The notes: generated by a model from the sequence alone, not told the origin. Counted from the stretch's first letter, positions 41,126 to 51,828 are shown. The stretch is DNA of 64,000 nucleotides from DAISVY01 sp036826635 (GCA_036826635.1 DAISVY010000006.1:155652-219651); one strand, 5' to 3'. Made by a program: numbers and translations.

Positions 41126-41590
41126 ATCACTTTCCTTCTGCCGCACAACCGCGATGTCTGAATCACCGGTATCGACATGGTTACCTGTCTCGTGCGATCA
41201 AACCGTCGACCGATTTCAGGCACTGTAAACGACAATAAATACAATCCGGGGAAAGCGCGGAGTCAACAATAACCGGTTACCTTGCTCCGGGTACACATTC
41301 CGGCGTGGCCGGGTCGTATCCACGATTACCGCCAGCCACCGCATGATATTTATGGCTATGACAAGAGCATGTACCGCCACCCCGGGGTGATTCGCGGCCG
41401 GGCGCTGTGGCATAAGAGTTTACACTGCATGGTGGCCGTCGTTTTCATGGGTACGCGCCTCGCCCCTCCTCCGCTCCCCTGGCCGAAACCCCTGACAATA
41501 TCACCGGAACCGCGCGCCAACAAATAGGTTGCCGTTCTGTGCCGCAAAGCCTATATTCCCGCCAAGAATCTTACTTTGCCGCCAGGTTTT
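41126..41590. other. Intergenic region before the glycan operon
   Basis: About 465 nt between divergent genes. It should hold the promoter of the glycan operon. An 81-codon plus-strand frame (41282-41527) has no ribosome site and no recognisable features, so I leave it out. Confidence 0.4.
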
Positions 41591-42553
41591 ATGCAGAGAG
41601 ATCCACGGAATCCGATTCTCACGCGACGTGATATTCCTCACATTAGCCCTCAGTTGATCGATGTTTCTTCGGTTTTCAATCCGGGCGCCATACGCTACCG
41701 TGACGAGATAATTCTCCTTCTCAGGGTTCAGAACCGAGGACGCGAGACTTTTCTTCTGCCGGCGTTCAGCAACGATGGTATCAATTTCAGACTCTCCGAC
41801 GAGATTGTCCAACTTCACGGTATCGAACAACTCGGCTCTCATGCCTACCACGTGTACGACCCCCGGATCGTGCAAATCGGAGATGTCTTCTACATTACAC
41901 TGGCGCTCGACACCGATGCCGGGTGCCTAACCGGTCTGGCCAGGACAACCGATTTCCGAAGGTTCGATTTCCTCGGAGAGATGTTACATGAGGACGCGCG
42001 CAACGCGGTGCTTTTTCCCGAAAAGATCAACGGCCGCTACTGTATGCTCTATCGTCCGAACCGAACCCGCGTGGACGGGGGCGTGGCAACCGGCAGCGTG
42101 ATCGAACTGGCAATCTCGGATGACCTGATACAATGGCAACCGGAAGCTATGGTTATGGAAGGACGTTTCCATTATTGGGACGAACTGATCGGCTCCGGAC
42201 CGCCACCGGTCAAGACAAAACGAGGCTGGCTGCATATTTATCACGGGGTGGCCACTCACTTCGCCGCCAGCAACGTTTACCAGGCCGGTGTGGTTCTCCT
42301 CGATTCGGAACAGCCCCAACGGGTAATCGCCCGCAGTCGGTGCAACATCCTGGAACCGCGCGAACTCTATGAGATGGTCGGACAGGTTCCCAATGTCGTG
42401 TTCCCGTCGGGCCTGGTTCCGGCCGAAGTGGCTTCCGATGGTTTCGTGCAAGAGGACACGGAGCTATACGTGTATTACGGTGCGGCTGATACCTCGGTCT
42501 GTTTGGCCATAACCACCGCAAGGGAATTGCTGGAGGCATGCGATGAAGTGTAG
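41591..42553 (+). CDS. GH130-family glycoside phosphorylase
   Basis: 320 aa five-bladed propeller enzyme. Family features: F-N-P-G-A-I-R-Y near residue 32, V-Y-D-P-R-I near 88, E-D-A-R-N-A-V-L-F-P-E-K near 140, and G-S-G-P-P-P-V-K-T-K-R-G-W-L with I-Y-H-G-V near 205-225. GH130 enzymes phosphorolyse beta-1,4-linked mannosides, including Man-beta-1,4-GlcNAc from the N-glycan core. That specificity would fit the alpha-mannosidase, hexosaminidase and fucosidase encoded downstream. ATG 41591 is preferred to the TTG at 41576. No signal peptide, so cytosolic. It overlaps the next gene by 11 nt. Confidence 0.87.
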   Translation: MQRDPRNPILTRRDIPHISPQLIDVSSVFNPGAIRYRDEIILLLRVQNRGRETFLLPAFSNDGINFRLSDEIVQLHGIEQLGSHAYHVYDPRIVQIGDVFYITLALDTDAGCLTGLARTTDFRRFDFLGEMLHEDARNAVLFPEKINGRYCMLYRPNRTRVDGGVATGSVIELAISDDLIQWQPEAMVMEGRFHYWDELIGSGPPPVKTKRGWLHIYHGVATHFAASNVYQAGVVLLDSEQPQRVIARSRCNILEPRELYEMVGQVPNVVFPSGLVPAEVASDGFVQEDTELYVYYGAADTSVCLAITTARELLEACDEV

Positions 42554-43667
42554 CCCGGGCGGATTCCGTTTCGCTGTATTCTGCCTTCTGTGTTTTTTAT
42601 CGGTTGCATCGATACCTTCCCTCGGCAACGATTTGCTCCCGGTCCCCGAAATACCGTACGCGCCGCGCCATTACGTTTGTTACCGCACGACAGAGCCATT
42701 GACCATCGATGGTCGACCGGACGAAATCTCCTGGCAAAAGGCCGCCCCAACCGAGTCGTTCATTGATATCGAAGGCGACCTGAAACCGGCCCCTCGCTTC
42801 CTCACCCGTGCCCGCATGCTCTGGGATTCGACATATTTCTATGTTTCCGCCGAACTGGCCGAACCTCATATCTGGGCAACCCTGACCGAGCGCGACGCGG
42901 TCATCTACCATGACAACGATTTCGAAGTTTTCATTGATCCCGACGGTGACACGCACGAGTACTACGAACTTGAGATGAACGCCATCAATACCGTTTGGGA
43001 TCTCTTGCTGATCAAGCCCTATCGAGACGACGGCCCGGCCGTAAATGCCTGGGACATTCAGGGGCTAAAGACCGCAGTGGCGCTTGACGGTACATTGAAC
43101 GAACCCGGAGATATCGATTCCGGCTGGAGCGTGGAGATAGCCATTCCCTGGAAAGTGCTGGCCGAATGCGCTCACCGACCATCACCACCGCGCGACGGCG
43201 ACCAATGGCGTGTCAACTTCTCGCGTGTCGAATGGCGAACCGAAATCAAAAACGGACACTACCTCAAAGTACTTAACCCGACCACCGGCAAATCGCTGCC
43301 GGAGGACAACTGGGTCTGGTCGCCTCAGGGCTTGATCGCCATGCATTACCCCGAGATGTGGGGCCTTGTGCAGTTCACCGTGGCCGAGGTCGGCAGTGCC
43401 GAAATTCCCTATGTGGAAGATGATCATGAACCGATCCGCTGGGCACTCCGGCAAGTCTATTACGCAGAGACGGACTACAGAACGCAGCACGGGAAATACA
43501 CCTCCATCTGGTCTGAACTTAAACCTGACATCTCGGTTAGCGGCTGTACCTGGCCGCCCGATTTAGAGGCGACAACCGATCAATTCGAAGCAATGACCGT
43601 AAGCGACGATGGAGAGACTGTTTTTTACATCGCGCACGACGGTCGCCTGCGACAGGAGAGCAGGTAG
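42543..43667 (+). CDS. Exported CBM9-like carbohydrate-binding protein
   Basis: 374 aa. The signal peptide has C-L-L-C near residues 15-18. Residues ~40-260 follow the family 9-like carbohydrate-binding fold: P-L-T-I-D-G-R-P-D-E-I-S-W, A-R-M-L-W-D-S-T-Y-F-Y-V, Y-H-D-N-D-F-E-V-F-I-D-P-D-G-D, and W-S-V-E-I-A-I-P-W. The last ~90 residues form a separate alpha-helical piece of unknown role. Proteins like this often accompany polysaccharide utilisation genes and may bind glycan at the cell surface. Confidence 0.82.
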   Translation: MKCSPGGFRFAVFCLLCFLSVASIPSLGNDLLPVPEIPYAPRHYVCYRTTEPLTIDGRPDEISWQKAAPTESFIDIEGDLKPAPRFLTRARMLWDSTYFYVSAELAEPHIWATLTERDAVIYHDNDFEVFIDPDGDTHEYYELEMNAINTVWDLLLIKPYRDDGPAVNAWDIQGLKTAVALDGTLNEPGDIDSGWSVEIAIPWKVLAECAHRPSPPRDGDQWRVNFSRVEWRTEIKNGHYLKVLNPTTGKSLPEDNWVWSPQGLIAMHYPEMWGLVQFTVAEVGSAEIPYVEDDHEPIRWALRQVYYAETDYRTQHGKYTSIWSELKPDISVSGCTWPPDLEATTDQFEAMTVSDDGETVFYIAHDGRLRQESR

Positions 43668-43735
43668 GTAAACCAACACCGTAAGGGGGACATTGTGTCC
43701 GGGCAATCAAAACACGCCGCCACCACGGAGCATAC

Positions 43736-45697
43736 ATGAATCTGGGACTTCTTGACTGGACAATCGTAATCGTATCTCTTGGGCTGATGATTTTTTCGGT
43801 GGAAGCCGGACGTCGGGTCATGCGCAGTGTGGCCGATTTTCTGGCCGCCGGAAGATCAGCGGGGCGGTATGTCCTCTGCGTAGCGAGTGGCGCCGCCGGA
43901 ATCGGTGCCATTACCGTCATTGGCAACCTTGAGATGAACCTGATCGCCGGCTTTTCGATGTCCTGGTGGGGGATGAGTACGGCGCTGGTGGTTTTGATAA
44001 TCACGGTCTCCGGCTGGGTAATCTATCGTTTCCGCGAAACCCGCTCGCTCACACTGGCGCAGTATTTCGAGGCCCGGTACAGTCGTGAGTTTCGTATCTT
44101 CACCGGCATCATCGCATTCGTATCCGGCATCGTGAATTTCGGCATCTTTCCGGCGGTAGAGGCTCGCTTCTTCATCTACTTCTGCGGTCTGCCGGAGAGC
44201 ATATCGATCCTGGGCCTTCAGGTCGGAACTTTTCCCCTCATGATGTTGCTGTTGCTGGGACTGGCGCTCTACTTCGTACTCGGCGGTGGCCAGATTTCGG
44301 TTATCTACGCCGACTTCTTTCAGGGTGTTCTGGTGTATGGTGTCTTCGTCGCCATGGTTTTGTACTTCTTCATCACATTCGACTGGAGCACCATAGAGTC
44401 CGCACTCATGGCCGCACCGCAGGACGCATCCCTGATCAATCCGTTCAAGACCAGCCAGGTTGAAGATTTCAACTTCTGGTATTTCCTGATCGGTATCATC
44501 GGCGTCATTTACGGCACCATGTCATGGCAGGGAACCCAGGCGTACAACTCGTCGGCCAAAAGTGCCCATGAAGCCAAAATGGCCCAGGTGCTTACCTCGC
44601 TGCGCAACCTGCCAATGGGCATCATGTTTCTGTTCGTGCCGATTATCGCCTACACCGTGCTCAACCATCCCGATTTCGCCAATATCGCACAGGCTGTTTC
44701 CGACAAACTGGCCGGTATCGAAGGCAAAGCGATCCAGAGTCAGCTCAAAGCGCCACTCGTTTTGACTCACATCCTTCCGCGCGGACTGATCGGCGGTTTC
44801 GCCGCCATGATGCTGGCCGCGAGCATCAGCACGCTTGACGCTTATATGCATTCCTGGGGCAGCATCCTCGTACAGGACGTTATCATGCCGCTTCGGAAGA
44901 AGCCGTTCACACCGAAGACACATCTGCGCGTGTTGCGCCTGGCCATCGTTGCCGTGGGGGTTTTCGCCTTTTTATTCAGTCTCATTTTTAAGCAGGCCGA
45001 ATACATCTTCCTCTTCTTTGCGATCACCGGGGCGATTTTCGCGGGCGGGTCCGGGGCGGTCATCATCGGAGGCCTTTACTGGAAACGAGGCACCACCGCC
45101 GCCGCCTGGGCGGCTATGATTACCGGTTCCGGTATCGCGGTCGCCGGCATCATCATCCATCAGATAATCCCCGACTTTTTCATCAACGGCCAATGGTTCT
45201 GGGGAATCAGCATGGTGGGAGCCAGCCTGGTTTACACTATCTTTTCGCTCTTCAACAAACGACAGGATTATAATCTCGATAAGCTCCTGCATCGCGGTCG
45301 ATACGCACTGGCCGGGGAGAAACAAATCATCGATGCCGTCCCGTCAAAGGGCTGGCGGGTACTCGGCATGGGAAAAGAATTCACGCGCGGCGACAAGGTT
45401 ATCTATATCCTGAACTACGTGTGGACCGGCGCCTGGCTGCTGGTCTTCGCGGTCGGGACCATTTACAATCTGACGCACGACGTGGCCGACACCACCTGGG
45501 CGGGATTCTGGAGAACCTATCTCGTAATATACATAGTGGTCTCGGCCGGCATTATCGTCTGGTTCGTAGCCGGTGGTTTTCGTGATCTCCACCGGATGAA
45601 CCGCAGCCTCAAAACCAGAGAGCGCAACCACGCCGACGACGGTTTCGTTATAAGGGACGAAGCCGACCCGACCTCGCCCGAGGAAGAACCGGTATGA
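43736..45697 (+). CDS. Sodium:solute symporter (SSF)
   Basis: 653 aa polytopic transporter of the SSS/SGLT family with about 13-15 membrane segments. Family features include A-D-F-L-A-A-G-R near residue 33, T-L-A-Q-Y-F-E-A-R-Y near 105, F-Q-G-V-L-V-Y-G near 197 and the central A-A-M-M-L-A-A-S-I-S-T-L-D-A. GGAG lies 6 nt before the ATG. By position it should import the sugar freed by the operon's glycosidases. Its stop overlaps the mannosidase start (ATGA). Confidence 0.92.
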   Translation: MNLGLLDWTIVIVSLGLMIFSVEAGRRVMRSVADFLAAGRSAGRYVLCVASGAAGIGAITVIGNLEMNLIAGFSMSWWGMSTALVVLIITVSGWVIYRFRETRSLTLAQYFEARYSREFRIFTGIIAFVSGIVNFGIFPAVEARFFIYFCGLPESISILGLQVGTFPLMMLLLLGLALYFVLGGGQISVIYADFFQGVLVYGVFVAMVLYFFITFDWSTIESALMAAPQDASLINPFKTSQVEDFNFWYFLIGIIGVIYGTMSWQGTQAYNSSAKSAHEAKMAQVLTSLRNLPMGIMFLFVPIIAYTVLNHPDFANIAQAVSDKLAGIEGKAIQSQLKAPLVLTHILPRGLIGGFAAMMLAASISTLDAYMHSWGSILVQDVIMPLRKKPFTPKTHLRVLRLAIVAVGVFAFLFSLIFKQAEYIFLFFAITGAIFAGGSGAVIIGGLYWKRGTTAAAWAAMITGSGIAVAGIIIHQIIPDFFINGQWFWGISMVGASLVYTIFSLFNKRQDYNLDKLLHRGRYALAGEKQIIDAVPSKGWRVLGMGKEFTRGDKVIYILNYVWTGAWLLVFAVGTIYNLTHDVADTTWAGFWRTYLVIYIVVSAGIIVWFVAGGFRDLHRMNRSLKTRERNHADDGFVIRDEADPTSPEEEPV

Positions 45698-48600
45698 ACA
45701 AAAAAGACACGGAAATAAATATCCGACGCTTCGAGCATTTCCACGCCCGGATTCTGAAGAAAGTGCTGCCGCATTCGGTGCCGTTTGCGGTGCGCTGTGC
45801 CCGCACGAGTGATCCGGTCGATTTTGACCGTCGCCTGAACCTTGAGTATCACGATTTGCACCTCGGCGACATTTGGGGCAAGCGCTGGGATTCCGGCTGG
45901 ATGCAACTGACCGGTTCGATTCCGCCGGACTGGCGTGGACAACCGGTGGTGGCGCATCTTGATGTCGGCGGTGAGGGGCTGGTATTTCGTCCCGACGGCA
46001 CCATCCTTCAGGGCATCACCAACGGCTCGGTTTTCGACACCGAGTTCGGCCGCGATATCGTTCGGCTGACTGACGCCTGTAGCGGTGATGAGACGGTCGA
46101 GTTGTGGATCGAGGCTGCCGCTAACGGCCTTTTCGGGATGTTCTGCGATCTTGATCCCGGACCGGACTCGACTAATCGCTACGGATACTACGACGCCCGA
46201 CTGAACCGGGCACGGCTGGCTGTGTTCAACTCCGAGATGTGGGCCCTTTCGCTGGATGTGCGCGTGTTGCTCGGACTTATAAAGTCGCTTCCTCCGGCCG
46301 CAGTCCGCCGCGCCCGCATCGTGCAGAATGCGGTCGAAGCCATGAATGCTTTCGCTCGCAGTAACGATGATCCTCGAGTGGCGCGCGAGATTCTCGCCTG
46401 CCAGTTGGATAAACCAGCGACAGCTTCGGCCCTGACGGCCACGGCCATAGGGCACGCTCACATAGACACGGCCTGGCTCTGGCCGGTACGTGAAACGATC
46501 CGCAAGTGCGCTCGGACTTTTGCCACTCAACTCGGATTGATAGAGCAATACCCGGAATATGTCTTCGGCGCCTCACAACCTCAGCACTATGAGTTTGTCA
46601 AAACACACTATCCGCAACTTTACAAAAAGATCAAAGCGGCGGTGGCGACGGGTCGGTGGGAAGTTCAGGGGTGTATGTGGGTCGAAGCCGATTGCAACCT
46701 CACGAGCGGTGAATCATTGGTCCGCCAGATTCTGCACGGCAAGAATTTCTTCCGTGACGAGTTCGGCGTGGATGTCGACAACCTCTGGTTGCCCGATGTC
46801 TTCGGCTACTCGGCCGCTCTGCCACAGATTCTCGACAAGAGCGGTGTCCGTTATTTCCTGACGCAAAAACTGTCGTGGAATCAGATCAACGAGTTCCCGC
46901 ATCACACTTTCGTCTGGGAAGGGATCGACGGCACCCGGGTACTCACCCATTTCCCGCCCGAGAACACTTACAACAGCCAACTGGCCCCGGAAACGCTGGT
47001 CGCGGCGGCGGAACGATTCCACGAAAAGGAATACGTGGACGAGTTCGTCAGTCTGTTCGGGGTGGGCGACGGTGGCGGCGGACCGAAAGCGGAATATATC
47101 GAGATGGGACGGCGTCAGGCTGACCTTGAAGGGGCACCCCGCGTGCGATTCGGCCCGGCGGGAGATTTTCTCCGGCGCCTGGAGCAATATCGCGACCGGC
47201 TGCCGGTTTGGGTTGGTGAACTGTACCTCGAACTCCACCGGGGAACACTGACCACACAAGCCCGCGTGAAACAGGCCAACCGAAAACTGGAACACCAACT
47301 CCGCGCCGTTGAAATGCTCTGGTCCTGCCTGCCCCTCGAGAAATACCCGCAGGAAACCATCAACACGATCTGGAAAACCGTTCTTATAAATCAGTTTCAT
47401 GACATTATCCCCGGTTCCAGCATCACCGAGGCCTATCGTGTAACTCACGAACAGCATGAAGAAGCACTTGATCGATGCCGTCAACTGACTCATGAAGCCG
47501 GGGCGCTTCTGGGTGAGCAGGATGAAAACCGCATCACTCTGTTCAACAGCCTGCATTACACCTATGACGGGGCTGTTGTGTTGCCGGAGACATGGACGAA
47601 CTCCGGAGTGAAAGACACGGCAGACGGTGCGCTTGCCTGTCAGTCCGAAGACAATCGGACAATCGCGCGAGTTATCATTCCCCCGTATTCTTTCCGCACT
47701 CTGCGCAAGACAAACGGAACCCCACCGAAAGCCGTCAGACAGGATGCGCTGGTGCTCGAAAACGATTTGGTCCGCTACGAATTTAACCGGCAAGGACAAT
47801 TGATCCGGGCGTTCGACAAAGAATTCGAACATGAGATCATCGATCCGGACCACCCGGGCAACATGCTCACCCTCTATGAGGATATCCCGAACGACTGGGA
47901 CGCCTGGGATATCGATGTTTTCTACCGCGACGTTCCCCTCGAAATCGCAAGTGCCCTGCGAGTGGAACCGCCCGGCACGGGACCGGTCCGTTCGCACCTG
48001 TCGATTGAGTTTTGCATCGGTCTCTCGAGCGTAACTCAGCATGTCTGTCTCGACCGGAATTCAAAACGACTCGATTTCGAGACACGTGTCGACTGGAAAG
48101 AGAAGCACAAGATGTTACGGGTAGCTTTCCCGGTGACTTTACGCTCCGACCATGCGACTTTCGACATTCAGTACGGCTATCTGCGCCGTAGCACACACCG
48201 CAATACCTCATGGGAACAGGCAAAATTCGAAGTGGTCGGCCATCGATATGCCGATCTGTCGGACGCGACCCACGGTGTTGCATTGCTCAATGACTGCAAG
48301 TACGGATACTATGTCGAAAACGGTCTGCTCGATCTGAATCTGCTCCGCTCGCCCAATTATCCCGATCCGGATGCCGACCAGGATGAGCATAGTTTCGTTT
48401 ACAGTTTACTTCCCCACCGGGGTGCTTTGATCGACTCCGATGTCATCGCCGAAGCGGCACGCCTTAATCAGGGACTGGTGATGTTCGACAAGTTGCGGAT
48501 CGATTCCCCGGGCGGTATGCCGGTCAGGTTGAGTGGCGACGGAGTATCGCTTGAAGTTGTCAAAAAAGCCGAGAAAGAAACCTGCCGGGTGTTGCGTATC

Positions 48601-48774
48601 ATCGAAACTCGCGGTTGTAAAGCGACGGCCCGACTGGAAGTCACCACTCCCGGTGCGACTATCCGGGAAACCGACCTTATGGAATGGCACGACGGTTCCG
48701 CTCAGACCTGCGACAAGAGCGTAACATTGCAACTCAAACCGTTCGAGATACGCACTTTCAAATTATGGTCATGA
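45694..48774 (+). CDS. GH38 alpha-mannosidase
   Basis: 1026 aa. The zinc site begins with G-H-A-H-I-D-T-A-W-L-W-P at ~253-264. D368 in W-L-P-D-V-F-G-Y-S is the expected nucleophile, with the alpha-mannosidase middle domain after it (H-R-G-T-L-T-T-Q-A) and the long beta-sandwich C-terminus. It removes terminal alpha-mannose. The layout (large N-terminal beta domain, no signal peptide) is that of the bacterial/vacuolar class II enzymes, and it is probably cytosolic, acting after uptake. Confidence 0.93.
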   Translation: MNKKDTEINIRRFEHFHARILKKVLPHSVPFAVRCARTSDPVDFDRRLNLEYHDLHLGDIWGKRWDSGWMQLTGSIPPDWRGQPVVAHLDVGGEGLVFRPDGTILQGITNGSVFDTEFGRDIVRLTDACSGDETVELWIEAAANGLFGMFCDLDPGPDSTNRYGYYDARLNRARLAVFNSEMWALSLDVRVLLGLIKSLPPAAVRRARIVQNAVEAMNAFARSNDDPRVAREILACQLDKPATASALTATAIGHAHIDTAWLWPVRETIRKCARTFATQLGLIEQYPEYVFGASQPQHYEFVKTHYPQLYKKIKAAVATGRWEVQGCMWVEADCNLTSGESLVRQILHGKNFFRDEFGVDVDNLWLPDVFGYSAALPQILDKSGVRYFLTQKLSWNQINEFPHHTFVWEGIDGTRVLTHFPPENTYNSQLAPETLVAAAERFHEKEYVDEFVSLFGVGDGGGGPKAEYIEMGRRQADLEGAPRVRFGPAGDFLRRLEQYRDRLPVWVGELYLELHRGTLTTQARVKQANRKLEHQLRAVEMLWSCLPLEKYPQETINTIWKTVLINQFHDIIPGSSITEAYRVTHEQHEEALDRCRQLTHEAGALLGEQDENRITLFNSLHYTYDGAVVLPETWTNSGVKDTADGALACQSEDNRTIARVIIPPYSFRTLRKTNGTPPKAVRQDALVLENDLVRYEFNRQGQLIRAFDKEFEHEIIDPDHPGNMLTLYEDIPNDWDAWDIDVFYRDVPLEIASALRVEPPGTGPVRSHLSIEFCIGLSSVTQHVCLDRNSKRLDFETRVDWKEKHKMLRVAFPVTLRSDHATFDIQYGYLRRSTHRNTSWEQAKFEVVGHRYADLSDATHGVALLNDCKYGYYVENGLLDLNLLRSPNYPDPDADQDEHSFVYSLLPHRGALIDSDVIAEAARLNQGLVMFDKLRIDSPGGMPVRLSGDGVSLEVVKKAEKETCRVLRIIETRGCKATARLEVTTPGATIRETDLMEWHDGSAQTCDKSVTLQLKPFEIRTFKLWS

Positions 48775-48802
48775 AACAGCAGATCGGAAGGATAGTACAG
48801 CC

Positions 48803-50323
48803 TTGACCCAGTCTCATGCATCATCGCCAGTCGCCTTGATTCCGCGTCCTACGGATTGTCGCTTCACCGGACACGACGTGCGCTTATCGTCACCTGTACC
48901 CGTATATGCGGAGGCGATTTCCGAAATCCTGCCCGTTTTGCAGACTTTCATCGATGACACGGCCTCTGTCGACGGTGTGGCAATGAAGCTCATCGGGCGG
49001 GTCAGGCAACCCGGCGATCCCGACGGTCTTTCGATTGAAATGAAAGGCGGCTCTCACGAACCCGAGGCTTATGAACTATCCGTGACGTCAAACGGCGTAC
49101 GGCTCGCGGCGGCATCTTCGTCCGGTCTGCTTTACGGTTTGCACACCTGGTTGCAACTCTGCCGGATCGGGTCGGGAGACGTTACTGTGACGGGCATGGA
49201 AATAACCGACCGTCCCCGCTTCGTCTGGCGCGGGATGCATCTCGATGTAAGCCGTCACTTCTTTCCCGTGGCTTTTATAAAGAAGTTCGTCGATTTACTC
49301 GCCCGCCACAAGATGAACATCTTCCACTGGCATTTGTGTGACGATCAGGGCTGGCGGATAGAAATCCCCGCCTTTCCCCGCCTGACCGAGATCGGCGCCT
49401 GGCGCGACGAGGCAGACGGGCGCTATGGCGGTTTCTATCGACAGGACGATATCTCCGAAATAGTCGACTACGCACGTAAGCGGTGCGTGACCGTGGTTCC
49501 GGAAATCGAAATGCCCGGCCATGCCATAGCGGCGCTGGCCGCCTATCCCGAGTATTCCTGTACGGGGGGACCGTTTCGGGTTGCCACTACCTGGGGGGTG
49601 TTCGATGACGTTTACTGCGTCGGGAATGACAAAACCTTCGCTTTCCTCGAGACGATCCTGTCGGAGGCGGCCTCACTTTTTCCCGGCCCCGTGATTCATA
49701 TCGGCGGTGACGAATGCCCCAAAGAGCGCTGGCGTGCTCATGCGCTCTGTCAGGAACGAATGCGGCGGGAAAGACTCGACGATGAAGATCAACTCCAGGC
49801 GCATTTTATACGTCGCATCGCCGATTATCTCGGCACCCTGGGGAAACGTTTGATCGGCTGGGATGAAATTCTGGACGGCGGGGCACCTCCCGGATCGACA
49901 ATAATGGCCTGGCGAGGTATCGACAAAGGCGCCGAAGCCGCCCGGGCCGGTCACGATGTTATCATGTGCCCGATGTCATGCTGCTACTTTGACCATTACC
50001 AGGCCGACCCGGACAGCGAGCCGAAAGCAATCGGCGGTTTCACGCCTCTGAACAAAGTGTATGCGTTCGAACCGATCCCCGACGAATTGCCGGACGACCT
50101 GCACGGTCACATACTGGGCGCCCAGGGAAATGTCTGGACCGAGTACATGCCCTCTTCCGATCATGTCGAATACATGACCTTCCCCCGACTGTGTGCTCTT
50201 TCCGAAGTGCTCTGGTCTCCCGGCGGTACGCATTCATGGGACGACTTCCTGATCCGACTGCGCCCGCATCTGCGAAGGCTTGACCGAGTCGGTGTCAACT
50301 ACAGTCGACATGGACTCTCGTAA
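48803..50323 (+). CDS. GH20 beta-N-acetylhexosaminidase
   Basis: 506 aa. An N-terminal GH20b domain (~5-135) precedes the catalytic barrel: R-F-V-W-R-G-M-H-L-D-V-S-R-H, F-H-W-H-L-C-D-D-Q-G-W-R-I, and the catalytic Asp-Glu pair D303-E304 in H-I-G-G-D-E-C. Substrate-assisted hydrolysis of terminal GlcNAc or GalNAc is expected. The start is a TTG at 48803 (GGAAGGA about 11 nt upstream); the next in-frame ATG would remove the GH20b domain. No signal peptide seen. Confidence 0.92.
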   Translation: MTQSHASSPVALIPRPTDCRFTGHDVRLSSPVPVYAEAISEILPVLQTFIDDTASVDGVAMKLIGRVRQPGDPDGLSIEMKGGSHEPEAYELSVTSNGVRLAAASSSGLLYGLHTWLQLCRIGSGDVTVTGMEITDRPRFVWRGMHLDVSRHFFPVAFIKKFVDLLARHKMNIFHWHLCDDQGWRIEIPAFPRLTEIGAWRDEADGRYGGFYRQDDISEIVDYARKRCVTVVPEIEMPGHAIAALAAYPEYSCTGGPFRVATTWGVFDDVYCVGNDKTFAFLETILSEAASLFPGPVIHIGGDECPKERWRAHALCQERMRRERLDDEDQLQAHFIRRIADYLGTLGKRLIGWDEILDGGAPPGSTIMAWRGIDKGAEAARAGHDVIMCPMSCCYFDHYQADPDSEPKAIGGFTPLNKVYAFEPIPDELPDDLHGHILGAQGNVWTEYMPSSDHVEYMTFPRLCALSEVLWSPGGTHSWDDFLIRLRPHLRRLDRVGVNYSRHGLS

Positions 50324-50370
50324 GAGGAACCTGAGCCGTTGTCGACGGCTCTGTGATACAGGAGCAAAGT

Positions 50371-51825
50371 ATGCTGTCAGTCGCTTCATTGAAACGGACG
50401 TTCGTTTGGCTTATCATCTCCGGCTGGCTTTGGTCGTTGCCGTCATCCTGCCGCTCGGTCGAGCAGGAACCGACCCGGGAAACTGAAACCGACCCGCTCG
50501 TGCTTCAGAAACTCGAATGGTTTCAGGACCAGAAATTCGGTCTGCTGATGCATTGGGGCACTTACAGCCAGTGGGGTATCGTCGAAAGCTGGAGTATCTG
50601 TCCGGAAGACGAGGACTGGACCAAACGGCGCGGCCCGTACGCCCAGGACTATTATACCTACGTCAGGGAATACGAAAAACTGCAGACGACTTTTAATCCT
50701 GCCGAATTCAATCCGACTCCATGGGCTGCCGCAGCGAAAGAAGCGGGCATGCGATACGTTATCTTCACCACCAAACACCACGACGGTTTCTGCATGTTCG
50801 ACACCAAAGAAACGAACTACAAAACAACCGACCCCGCTTGCCCGTTCAGCGCCAATCCCAAAGCCGACATCACCAAAGAGATTTTTTCCGCTTTCCGAAA
50901 CGAAGGGTTCGGTATCGGTGCTTATTTTTCCAAAGCCGACTGGCATTGTCCCGATTACTGGTGGCCTTATTTCCCGCCGTTCGACCGGAACGTAAACTAC
51001 GATATCAAACGGTACCCGGAGAAATGGGAAGCATTCAAGACTTTCACCTATAACCAGATCAAGGAGTTGATGACCGATTACGGATCGGTTGACATCCTCT
51101 GGCTCGACGGTGGCTGGGTACAGCCCATGACGCCCACTTCACCGCGCTGGGGCAAAAATCCCTGCGACCAGAATATCAACATGCCGAAAATCGCAACCAT
51201 GGCTCGCGAACTCCAGCCGGGGTTGATAATCGTCGACCGCGCTGTCGAAGGTCGTTACCAGAACTACCGCACTCCCGAGCAGGAAGTCCCCGAGAAAGCT
51301 CTCGACTACGTCTGGGAAACGTGCATGACCATGGCCACTTCGTGGAGCTATGTCAAAAACGATGAATACAAACCGACCCCACGGCTGATTCATCTGCTGG
51401 TCGATATCGTATGCAAAGGAGGCAACCTTCTGCTCAATATCGGCCCCGGCCCCGACGGGACGCTTTCACCGGTGGCGTTACAACGTATGAAAGAAATCGG
51501 TGCATGGATGAAAGTAAACGGCGACGCCATCTATGGCACCCGCGCCGTGGCGCCGTATAAAGAGCGCGATATCTGCTACACGCGGAGGCATGACGGGGCC
51601 ATTAACGCTATCTATCTCCCGGCCGACACCGCCGCCTCTCTCCCCGAAATGATCACCGTTCCTTCTTTCGTTCCCCAAGCGGGCAGCGCGATAACGATGC
51701 TGGGGACAGACGAGCCAATAACCTGGGAGAAATCCGGAAGCGGCTGTATCATCCATGTACCCGAATCCGTGCGCACTGATCCGCCCTGTCGTTACGCCTG
51801 GGCCTTCCGCCTCATGCCGGAGTAG
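50371..51825 (+). CDS. GH29 alpha-L-fucosidase
   Basis: 484 aa. The signal sequence ends near L-P-S-S-C-R, possibly a lipobox. The catalytic barrel starts at W-F-Q-D-Q-K-F-G-L-L-M-H-W-G and continues with Y-V-I-F-T-T-K-H-H-D-G-F-C-M-F. The nucleophile is D246 in I-L-W-L-D-G-G-W. G-N-L-L-L-N-I-G-P-G-P-D-G marks the C-terminal side. It removes fucose from glycans. ATG 50371 has GGAG 8 nt upstream and is chosen over the GTG at 50353. Confidence 0.93.
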   Translation: MLSVASLKRTFVWLIISGWLWSLPSSCRSVEQEPTRETETDPLVLQKLEWFQDQKFGLLMHWGTYSQWGIVESWSICPEDEDWTKRRGPYAQDYYTYVREYEKLQTTFNPAEFNPTPWAAAAKEAGMRYVIFTTKHHDGFCMFDTKETNYKTTDPACPFSANPKADITKEIFSAFRNEGFGIGAYFSKADWHCPDYWWPYFPPFDRNVNYDIKRYPEKWEAFKTFTYNQIKELMTDYGSVDILWLDGGWVQPMTPTSPRWGKNPCDQNINMPKIATMARELQPGLIIVDRAVEGRYQNYRTPEQEVPEKALDYVWETCMTMATSWSYVKNDEYKPTPRLIHLLVDIVCKGGNLLLNIGPGPDGTLSPVALQRMKEIGAWMKVNGDAIYGTRAVAPYKERDICYTRRHDGAINAIYLPADTAASLPEMITVPSFVPQAGSAITMLGTDEPITWEKSGSGCIIHVPESVRTDPPCRYAWAFRLMPE

Positions 51826-51828
51826 ATC

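Noticed and set aside
41282..41527. 81-codon ORF in the spacer before the glycan operon
   Set aside because: No ribosome site, no recognisable features, composition like non-coding sequence.
46714..48042. 442-codon minus-strand frame
   Set aside because: Shadow of the GH38 mannosidase gene, a by-product of high GC codon use.
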